Source: Campylobacterales bacterium
Lineage (GTDB): Bacteria; Campylobacterota; Campylobacteria; Campylobacterales; Arcobacteraceae
Direction of reading: 5' to 3'
Length of the DNA stretch: 15,298 nt
NCBI GenBank assembly: GCA_027064245.1
Contig: JAMOPZ010000130.1
Location: 1 to 15,298 of the forward strand
The notes under the pieces were generated by a model that worked only from the letters and a program-made list of their open reading frames with translations, was not told where the DNA came from and made no database searches. Shown here one piece after another: positions 7,920 to 14,028 of this stretch (its first letter is position 1; every line of letters begins with the position of its first letter). The translations under genes and the position numbers were made by a program.

Positions 7920-8240
7920 CTAACTTTTAGAGAAAGGGTTCATTCCACCTATCATATTCATAGCCATAGCTTTTTTCTCTTCATCACTTTGTTTTATTAC
8001 ATCATTCATAGCACTAATTAAAAGAATTTGTAAAGAATCTTTATCTTCTAAAAGTGAATCATCTATATCAAGATCTATAACTTCACTATTACCATTAATA
8101 GATAATTTTATCATACCACCACCAACAGTTGATGTAAAAATTTTATTTTTTCCATCCTCTTTTGCTTTTTGTGCTATATCTTGAATATTATTCATCATAT
8201 CACCAAGATTCATTTTGCTAAAATCAAATTCATTACTCAT
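7920..8240 (-). CDS. ybaB: YbaB/EbfC family nucleoid-associated protein
   Basis: 106 aa, a small DNA-binding protein family that forms dimers and coats or bends DNA. The family's conserved centre is visible: GGGMIKLSINGNSEVIDLDIDDSLLEDKD. It is flanked by helical N- and C-terminal segments, the latter Met-rich (KKAMAMNMIGGMNP). The ATG at 8240 is chosen over an in-frame GTG at 8246: AGGAAG (8246-8251) is 5 nt before the ATG but abuts and overlaps the GTG. The ATG overlaps the panD stop region by 8 nt (8233-8240), implying coupling. panD next to ybaB also occurs in Helicobacter, from memory. The role of the protein in the cell is not shown by the sequence. Confidence 0.9.
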   Translation of the reverse strand: MSNEFDFSKMNLGDMMNNIQDIAQKAKEDGKNKIFTSTVGGGMIKLSINGNSEVIDLDIDDSLLEDKDSLQILLISAMNDVIKQSDEEKKAMAMNMIGGMNPFSKS

Positions 8241-8616
8241 ATTCACTTCCTATTAATTCATTTGTAATCTCTACAATATTATTTTGCTTATCTACATGTA
8301 CAATGGTTGGTTTATAATTGTTAAGTTCATCTTCACTATATGAAGCATATGCTATAACTATAATTTTATCACCAATTTCTACTTTTCTTGCAGCTGCACC
8401 ATTTAGACAGATCTCTTTAAGTCCAGCTTTTCCTTTTATAATATAAGTTGAAAATCTTTCACCATTATTTATATTAACAATCTCAACTTTTTGTCCAACT
8501 CTTAAATTTGATGCTTTTAAAAGATCTTCATCTATAGTAATAGATCCTACATAATTTAAATTAGCATCTGTAACTACTGCTCTGTGAATCTTACTATACA
8601 ACATATCAAATGTCAT
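8233..8616 (-). CDS. panD: Aspartate 1-decarboxylase (pyruvoyl enzyme) precursor
   Basis: 127 aa. It decarboxylates L-aspartate to beta-alanine for pantothenate and CoA synthesis. The self-cleavage site Gly24-Ser25 (NYVGSITID) sits at exactly the E. coli position; cleavage turns Ser25 into the pyruvoyl cofactor. Lys9, His11, Arg54, Tyr58 and the NGAAAR loop (72-77), all important in this family, are present. AGGA lies 8 nt before the ATG. The gene follows the ferredoxin gene by 16 nt and overlaps ybaB. Beta-alanine ends up in CoA and in the phosphopantetheine of ACP, a metabolic link to acpP downstream. Confidence 0.97.
   Translation of the reverse strand: MTFDMLYSKIHRAVVTDANLNYVGSITIDEDLLKASNLRVGQKVEIVNINNGERFSTYIIKGKAGLKEICLNGAAARKVEIGDKIIVIAYASYSEDELNNYKPTIVHVDKQNNIVEITNELIGSEYE
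8246..8251 (-). promoter_or_regulatory. Ribosome binding site deciding the ybaB start
   Basis: AGGAAG on the - strand, inside the 3' end of panD, has 5-nt spacing to ATG 8240. The alternative GTG start at 8246-8244 shares its first base with this motif and so cannot use it. Confidence 0.65.
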
Positions 8617-8632
8617 TTTTTTTCCTAAATTA

Positions 8633-8992
8633 TTAACTTAATGCTTGAGGTTCACCCCAAAATTGATCAGGTATCATATACTCTTCTACTGGTTTACCAC
8701 CTAAAATATGCTCATCTATAATTCTATCTATTTTCTCTTTTGTAAGTTGCACATACATAATATGACCTGGTTCCATTATCATAACAGGTCCCATTTGACA
8801 ACGCCCAAGACAACTAGTTCTTATAGGTTGAACAGGTCCCATAACACCTTTTTCCATAAGTCTTTGCCCCATATGGTTAAAAAGATCTTTAGTTGCATCA
8901 CTTACACAAGATGGTTTAGGCATACCAGGAGGTGAACTTTGCTCACATTTGAATATATAGTATGTTGGTTGTGGAATATTTGGCATTTCCAT
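8633..8992 (-). CDS. Thioredoxin-like [2Fe-2S] ferredoxin
   Basis: 119 aa, a small soluble electron carrier. Cys16, Cys29, Cys61 and Cys65 have the spacing 13-32-4, close to the thioredoxin-fold [2Fe-2S] ferredoxins (Aquifex Fd/Shethna type, also the NuoE-like fold). The second half contains the SCLGRCQMGPVMIMEPG strand-loop region typical of that fold, where the last two cysteines bind the cluster. AGGA is 7 nt before the ATG. It is the first gene of the - strand block that runs into panD. The redox partner is unknown; nothing in the neighbouring genes clearly needs it, so co-transcription may reflect shared housekeeping expression. Confidence 0.85.
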   Translation of the reverse strand: MEMPNIPQPTYYIFKCEQSSPPGMPKPSCVSDATKDLFNHMGQRLMEKGVMGPVQPIRTSCLGRCQMGPVMIMEPGHIMYVQLTKEKIDRIIDEHILGGKPVEEYMIPDQFWGEPQALS

Positions 8993-9030
8993 TTTATTAT
9001 CCTTTTTTTATAAAATATTTATTTTGGTGA

Positions 9031-9036
9031 ATTTTA
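9031..9036 (-). promoter_or_regulatory. Candidate promoter (-10) of the ferredoxin-panD operon
   Basis: In the 79-bp gap between the GGDEF gene and the ferredoxin gene, the - strand reads GAGATAAAATTC. The TAAAAT box resembles the one proposed before nrdA. It would give a leader of about 32 nt. No convincing -35. A loose inverted repeat around the upstream stop codon (9042-9074) might act as a weak terminator but is not convincing. Confidence 0.35.
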
Positions 9037-9071
9037 TCTCATAAATCTTAATAAAAAGTTAATCTTGAGAT

Positions 9072-10352
9072 TTACTCTTCTATTAAATGTACTTGATTTC
9101 GTCCATTGTTTTTACAATAATACAATCCATCATCAGCTTTTTTTATCATATATTCAAGATTATTATTTAATCCATAATATACCCCAATAGAAACAGTAAA
9201 ACCAAATTTTTTATCACCTACTTCTAAAATATTATTTTCAAACGATACTCTAATTTTTTCAAATAAAGTTATTAAATCATCTTTTGAGATATTATCTAAA
9301 AGTACACAAAACTCCTCACCACCAACTCTTGCCATAAGATCAGAATGTCTTAGGTTTTGGTTTAAGATAGACACCACCTCTTTAATAGCAATATCTCCAA
9401 TATCATGTCCATAAGTATCATTAATATTTTTAAATTTATCAATATCAAACATAGCAACTGCTACATTTTTATTTTCTCTTATTGCTTTAAGTACTATTGC
9501 TTCTCCACTATCAAAAAAATATCGTCTATTAAAAGCACCTGTTAGAAAATCTTTATTTGCCATATCTCTTGTTTTTTTAAATAGCTCTAATATCTCTAAA
9601 TTTGAGTTTATTCTTGTATTTAACTCAACTTGAGTATATGGTTTATTCAAATAATCATTTGCACCTAATTTTATAAATTGTGTAGATATTGTAGGTTTAT
9701 CACTAACACTTAAAGCTATAATACCTAATTGATCTTTTTTATATAATTTTCTTATCTCTTTTGTAAGTTCCATACCATCCATTATAGGCATATTATAATC
9801 TGTTAAAACTAAAGAAAATTTATCTTGATTTTTAGGATCATTTAATATATCTAAAGCTTCTTGACCATTTAAAGCAGTTGTTACATTTAGTTTTAAATGT
9901 TCTAGCATCTGTTTTGCTAGTATAAGTTGAGTAGGAGAATCATCTACTAAAAGAATATGTGTATCATAGTTGTGTAATACTCTTAAGATAGTTTGGGTTA
10001 TAAATTTAATATCACATTTAGGAGTTTTTGATATATAATCTATAATATCACTTTTTAATATCCAATTATGTATCTCTTGAGAATCATTATTTAATATAGC
10101 AATTGTTGGAATATTTTTTTTCAATACAAAATTTACGGCTAAACCATCTTTTATATCTGATAATTGATAATTGATTAAAGCTATATCTATATTTATATCT
10201 GGATTTAAAACAATTTTTATACACTCTTTATAACTTATAGCTTTTAATATAGTAATATTTTGAATATTTTTTAATAAATTTTCTTCTAAATAGTTTAATG
10301 CAGTTTGATCTTCATCAACAATTAATATATTTTTATTATTTATTAAGTTCAT
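9072..10352 (-). CDS. Response-regulator diguanylate cyclase (REC-REC-GGDEF)
   Basis: 426 aa, cytoplasmic, no membrane segment, PleD-like layout. Receiver 1 (about 8-125) has the acidic pocket Asp13-Glu14-Asp15 and Lys109, but Asn61 where the phospho-acceptor Asp should be. Receiver 2 (about 131-250) is complete: Asp136-Asp137, Asp185 (LTDYNMPIMDG), Ser215 and Lys237. The GGDEF domain (about 265-426) has the active site GGEEF (344-348), DIDKFKNIND, and the product-inhibition I-site RHSD (335-338), 5 residues before GGEEF. It should therefore make cyclic di-GMP, with feedback control, after phosphorylation of receiver 2. No sensor kinase is adjacent. AGGA is 7 nt before the ATG. It has its own promoter region downstream of bioF, with an 11-bp repeat array. 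Confidence 0.93.
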   Translation of the reverse strand: MNLINNKNILIVDEDQTALNYLEENLLKNIQNITILKAISYKECIKIVLNPDINIDIALINYQLSDIKDGLAVNFVLKKNIPTIAILNNDSQEIHNWILKSDIIDYISKTPKCDIKFITQTILRVLHNYDTHILLVDDSPTQLILAKQMLEHLKLNVTTALNGQEALDILNDPKNQDKFSLVLTDYNMPIMDGMELTKEIRKLYKKDQLGIIALSVSDKPTISTQFIKLGANDYLNKPYTQVELNTRINSNLEILELFKKTRDMANKDFLTGAFNRRYFFDSGEAIVLKAIRENKNVAVAMFDIDKFKNINDTYGHDIGDIAIKEVVSILNQNLRHSDLMARVGGEEFCVLLDNISKDDLITLFEKIRVSFENNILEVGDKKFGFTVSIGVYYGLNNNLEYMIKKADDGLYYCKNNGRNQVHLIEE

Positions 10353-10402
10353 TAACTATTCCTATACTTTAAATTATAAATAACTATAAAATTACTTAAT
10401 AT

Positions 10403-10408
10403 ATTTTA
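10403..10408 (-). promoter_or_regulatory. Candidate promoter of the GGDEF gene
   Basis: On the - strand TGCTAAAAT is an extended -10 type element (TAAAAT at 10408-10403), lying 7 nt downstream of the repeat array. A second possible -10, TATAAT (10378-10373), is nearer the gene. With the first box, the nearest repeats occupy the -35 position, as in promoters driven by OmpR/PhoB-type activators. Confidence 0.45.
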
Positions 10409-10415
10409 GCAGAAA

Positions 10416-10459
10416 TTACATTAAGATTACATTAAAGTTACATTAAAGTTACATTAAAA
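10416..10459 (-). repeat. Four tandem 11-bp repeats, candidate operator
   Basis: On the + strand TTACATTAA begins at 10416, 10427, 10438 and 10449, a strict 11-bp period: four units TTACATTAARG/A, the centre two identical. On the - strand, the direction of the GGDEF gene, the unit is CTTTAATGTAA. Direct repeats at one helical turn, placed just upstream of a -10 box, are the hallmark of OmpR/PhoB-family binding sites. The 121-bp gap that holds them contains no other visible gene. Confidence 0.8.
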
Positions 10460-10473
10460 TTTCTAAATTTAGA

Positions 10474-11571
10474 TTAATTTTTAAGATAATTTAATATTTT
10501 TTTTAATTTCTTTTTAGAAATATCAAGTTTTAAAATAACTCTTAATATCGCTTTTTTTACTGTAGGCTGTCTAATTGCTCCTATTAAATAACCTTTTTGT
10601 AATAGATTGGATTGTATTTGTAATACTTTTTTATTATCATCTATAATAATTGGTAATATTAAAGAAACTGTTTTTATACTTAATTTTTTATACACTAAGT
10701 TATGAAATTTATATATTTTTGTTTTTAATTTTTTTTTATGTTTTATAATATATTGTAAATTTATATAAGCTAAAGCTATATCAAAAGTAGAAATAGCAGT
10801 ACTATATATAAGAGCTTTTGCTCTATTTTCAAGATAAGATACGATATGATTTGAGGCTAAAATATAAGCACCATAGCTACCATATGCTTTACCTAATGTT
10901 CCCATTTTTATATGATTTGGTTTGATTTTAATATTATGATAATCAAACCAACCTAAAAGATTTTTTCCAATTACCCCTGAACTATGTGCTTCATCTACAA
11001 TTAATATAGCATTATATTTTAATGCTATAGTATTAAATTGTTTTGGTGCTATATCTCCACTCATAGAATATACACCCTCTATTGCTATTACTACTCTTTG
11101 GGTATTATTGATTTGATTTTCTTTTATTTTTGTCTCTAAATCTTTATAATCATTATGTTCAAAAAATATAACTTTATCTTGAATTAAATTTGTAGCTAAA
11201 ATACCACTTGCATGATACTCTTGATCAATAAATAAGATATCTTTTTTTCTAATTAATGATTCAATTAATCCAATATTTGCTAAAAATCCACTACCTAAAC
11301 AGATACCATTTTCAAAATTATTTATTTTACAAAGTAATTTTTCAAATTTTTTGTGAATATTACTATATCCATTAACCAATGGTGATGCTTTTGAAGAATT
11401 AAACTTATCTTTTTTAACTATTTTATATGCTTTTTTTAAAAGCTTTTTTTTTGAACTCAATCCTAAATAATCATTACTAGCTAGATCGATTAAATTTTTA
11501 TTAAAAATTTTTCGTGTTCTTAAACGATCTGCTTTTTTAAGAGCATCTAGCTCTTTTTGATAAAAATACAT
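10474..11571 (-). CDS. bioF: 8-amino-7-oxononanoate synthase (BioF)
   Basis: 365 aa, a PLP-dependent alpha-oxoamine synthase. It joins pimeloyl-ACP/CoA and L-alanine to 8-amino-7-oxononanoate in biotin synthesis. Motifs: LASNDYLGLS (30-39), KASPLVNGY (61-69), LGSGFLAN (92-99), YHASGI (119-124), IEGVYSM (164-170), DEAHSSG (193-199), and the PLP lysine Lys228 in GTLGKAYGSYGAY. It is a little shorter than the ~380-390 residues of the enterobacterial enzyme and agrees best with the Helicobacter-type BioF from memory. The ATG directly follows the TAG stop of the upstream gene (TAGATG) with no ribosome site, implying translational reinitiation. No other bio gene is visible. Two A9 tracts lie in the coding strand (11444-11452 and 10729-10737). 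Kbl or another oxoamine synthase is less likely. Confidence 0.85.
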   Translation of the reverse strand: MYFYQKELDALKKADRLRTRKIFNKNLIDLASNDYLGLSSKKKLLKKAYKIVKKDKFNSSKASPLVNGYSNIHKKFEKLLCKINNFENGICLGSGFLANIGLIESLIRKKDILFIDQEYHASGILATNLIQDKVIFFEHNDYKDLETKIKENQINNTQRVVIAIEGVYSMSGDIAPKQFNTIALKYNAILIVDEAHSSGVIGKNLLGWFDYHNIKIKPNHIKMGTLGKAYGSYGAYILASNHIVSYLENRAKALIYSTAISTFDIALAYINLQYIIKHKKKLKTKIYKFHNLVYKKLSIKTVSLILPIIIDDNKKVLQIQSNLLQKGYLIGAIRQPTVKKAILRVILKLDISKKKLKKILNYLKN

Positions 11572-13185
11572 CTATTTGATTTTTTTATTGTATTGATATA
11601 GATCTATTGTATATTTTACTTGTATCTTATCATCTAGTTTAGTAAAACTAATAGGATAATTTATATTAATATCAAGATTATTTTTATTTAAATTTTCTAT
11701 CATTGTAAAAAATTCATTAGGTGTTTTTATATATGATACAACACTAAAAGAAAATTTCGTATACTCTTTATTTTCTTGAGATATAAATCTAATTATAGAA
11801 CCATCTAAAAGATTTTTTTGTAAATATTTTATAGACTTTGCTATTGGTATAAATTTAAATTCTACATACTCCTTTTTTTCTATTGTTTTAGTAGTAACCA
11901 ATTTTACTTTTGCTTTTAGTATAATATTTGTGATAGTATTTGCTTTATTGTTATGCTGTAAAACAATCTGTACATTTTTATAATATTTTTTTAATATATC
12001 TTCTAACTTTTCTATTGATTTACTATTAATTATAAAATTTGCAACTATTGTTAAACTATCATTTTTTATTTTTAACTCTTTTAAAACTCCATCATAAGCA
12101 ATAGTATCAAATATTGTTAATATATTTTCAATTATTTTAGTATTATTATTTATATGATTTGGTAGTAAAATAGGTTTTTGTTTTATCTTTTTTTCTATAG
12201 TTTTCTTTTGTTCTTTTATTTTCATTTTCGTAACTTCTGGTTTATTATGTGATAATTTAAAATACAATACACCAGCAGTAGCTAATAAACTAACTATTAC
12301 AATACCTAACCAAAATAATTTTTTATTTGTTTTATCTTTTTTTCTTGGTTTTATAAAACTATTATTTTCCCCATCTATGGTATTTATCATAGAGTATAAG
12401 ATATTATCTATATCTATTTGTTCGTAAGATACTGTTGCCATAAGAGATTGGTTTATATTATCTAGTTGTTCAACATTTAATTGCTCTTTAATATGAAAAA
12501 TATTTATTTTTACTAAAAATTCTGCATTTTTAATAGTTTTATAATAATTTTGAACAACATCATTTAATATTTGCTCAAATTCTAAATAATATATCTCTTC
12601 ATATAGTTGATGAACCACTTTGTTATTATCATAAAATTGAGATTTTTTAATATCTTCAAATTTCGTTACATTTTTTATTACACAAAAGGCTACATTTGAA
12701 TCTGTATCTAAAATAAGTATATAAAGTTTATTATTATAAGCAAAACAATTTAGTGAATTTGATATTTTTGAGCTACTATTAGAATGGACAAGCTTAAACA
12801 ATACACTAAAAGGCGATATTAAATAATCTATTCCACTTTGTTTAAAATAATGAATATATTTTATAAGGTCTATTTTTAAAGTAGAAATACCACTATTATT
12901 ATCCAATGCAATATATTCATAATCAGATCTATTAGAATCTTTTTTTAAACATAATTGTTGATCTACTGTATCATATAAAGTTATTAAATATGTATTTTTA
13001 ATCTTTTCTTGTAATGTTTGTAATTTTAACTTTATATCACTTGACATCGTATTTTTATCATATGATACAAATGTAGATTGATTTTGTTTTATTATTTTAT
13101 TATCTTTTAAAATAACTTGATCTATTTTTATTTGATTATCATAATTGATTATATTAACAAATTGTTTTTGATTTTTTTTAAACAT
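11572..13185 (-). CDS. Single-pass membrane protein, PilM-PilN-PilO-like layout
   Basis: 537 aa, no family recognised with certainty. Residues 1-288 look cytoplasmic, with alternating strands and helices and a stretch (LNCFAYNNKLYILILDTDSN, 145-164) like the second half of an actin-like PilM/GspL domain. A Lys/Arg-rich patch (280-289) precedes one membrane helix (FWLGIVIVSLLATAGVLYF, 291-309), giving N-in/C-out topology. A charged linker (320-337) follows, then a ferredoxin-fold-like segment (350-428) with the PilN pattern (helix, GVLKELKIKNDSLTIVA, helix, strand). A second such segment (440-533) resembles PilO. This predicts an inner-membrane platform protein of a type IV pilus, type II secretion or DNA-uptake machine. 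ATG 13185 follows the recombinase stop by 8 nt; AGGTAG overlaps that stop. Function is an inference from pattern only. Confidence 0.5.
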   Translation of the reverse strand: MFKKNQKQFVNIINYDNQIKIDQVILKDNKIIKQNQSTFVSYDKNTMSSDIKLKLQTLQEKIKNTYLITLYDTVDQQLCLKKDSNRSDYEYIALDNNSGISTLKIDLIKYIHYFKQSGIDYLISPFSVLFKLVHSNSSSKISNSLNCFAYNNKLYILILDTDSNVAFCVIKNVTKFEDIKKSQFYDNNKVVHQLYEEIYYLEFEQILNDVVQNYYKTIKNAEFLVKINIFHIKEQLNVEQLDNINQSLMATVSYEQIDIDNILYSMINTIDGENNSFIKPRKKDKTNKKLFWLGIVIVSLLATAGVLYFKLSHNKPEVTKMKIKEQKKTIEKKIKQKPILLPNHINNNTKIIENILTIFDTIAYDGVLKELKIKNDSLTIVANFIINSKSIEKLEDILKKYYKNVQIVLQHNNKANTITNIILKAKVKLVTTKTIEKKEYVEFKFIPIAKSIKYLQKNLLDGSIIRFISQENKEYTKFSFSVVSYIKTPNEFFTMIENLNKNNLDININYPISFTKLDDKIQVKYTIDLYQYNKKIK

Positions 13186-13193
13186 TTTTCTAC

Positions 13194-14027
13194 CTATATT
13201 TTACTTAATGGATGAGAACTATTATACTGTTTTAATTTTGTGTTTGTGTTTAATTTTGTATAAATTTTAGTAGCTTTTAAACTACTATGTCCTAAAAGCT
13301 CACTTATATCTATAATTCTTGCCCCATTATTTAATAAATCAGTTGCAAAAGAGTGCCTTAGTTGATGTGGTGTTACTTTTAATCCTATAGTTTTAAATAT
13401 CTTATCTACTTTATATTGTAATTGTCTTATACTTAATGGTTTATTATTTTTTTCAAATAAATATATATTTGATAAATGTAAAGCAATATAATTTTGCAGC
13501 ATCTTCCATATCATATTATTTGCAGGTATCTCTCTTTGTTTAGATCCTTTACCATCTACTAAAATAGAGTGGTTTTTTATATTTTTTATTTCTAATGTAG
13601 CAACTTCTGAGATCCTAAGTCCAAAAGAATAGATAAGCAATATTAGAATTTTTTTATCTATATCAAGATGGTCAATGGCATCATATATATCATTTTTTTC
13701 AATAGGTTTTGGTAAAGTTTGCTCACTTTTTACACTTGTAGCTCCATGTAAAGTTATATTTAAATTTTTATTATTAATAAGATATGATATAAAACTTCTT
13801 ATACTAGATAATTTTTTATTTATTGTTTTATTACTTTGCATTGATATTTTTAACCTATATTTTGTAATATTAAAAAAAATTATATTATTTTCTTCATAAA
13901 TATCACTTAAATATATTGCCTCTTTTATAGGTGTGTGATAAGTTTTTATAGTTAAAGATGAATATTGTTTAATATTTTTTAAATAACTACAAAAATCTTC
14001 TAAAAAAACTAAAAACTTTTTTTGCAT
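13194..14027 (-). CDS. Tyrosine-type site-specific recombinase (Xer/integrase family)
   Basis: 277 aa, shorter than XerC/XerD (~300) and the XerH of Campylobacterota (~360). An N-terminal SAM-like DNA-binding domain (about 5-90) is followed by the catalytic domain with all conserved residues: Arg138 (GLRISE), Lys160 (DGKGSKQRE), His221 and Arg224 (HQLRHSFATDL), His247 (LLGHSS) and nucleophile Tyr256 (KIYTKL). It should therefore cut and rejoin DNA. It begins 1 nt after the stop of the MscS gene (TAAAATG) with no clear ribosome site, so it is probably translationally coupled. No att sites, cargo or inverted repeats mark a mobile element. It could be a chromosome-dimer resolvase or an integrase relic; sequence alone does not decide. 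Confidence 0.85.
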   Translation of the reverse strand: MQKKFLVFLEDFCSYLKNIKQYSSLTIKTYHTPIKEAIYLSDIYEENNIIFFNITKYRLKISMQSNKTINKKLSSIRSFISYLINNKNLNITLHGATSVKSEQTLPKPIEKNDIYDAIDHLDIDKKILILLIYSFGLRISEVATLEIKNIKNHSILVDGKGSKQREIPANNMIWKMLQNYIALHLSNIYLFEKNNKPLSIRQLQYKVDKIFKTIGLKVTPHQLRHSFATDLLNNGARIIDISELLGHSSLKATKIYTKLNTNTKLKQYNSSHPLSKI

Positions 14028-14028
14028 T

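Noticed and set aside
8244..8246. GTG as the ybaB start
   Set aside because: The AGGAAG ribosome site overlaps it; ATG 8240 has proper spacing and the expected family length.
8708..8935. + strand frame opposite the ferredoxin gene
   Set aside because: The ferredoxin has conserved cysteines and a good ribosome site; the opposite frame encodes a His/Thr-rich low-complexity product typical of antisense shadows.
9042..9074. Inverted repeat at the end of the GGDEF gene as an intrinsic terminator
   Set aside because: Seven A/T-rich pairs around a ~19-nt loop with no good T-tract; too weak to call.
10416..10459. CRISPR array or plasmid-type origin iterons
   Set aside because: The units are only 11 bp with no unique spacers, and no Cas, Rep or DnaA genes are nearby; position at a promoter fits an operator better.
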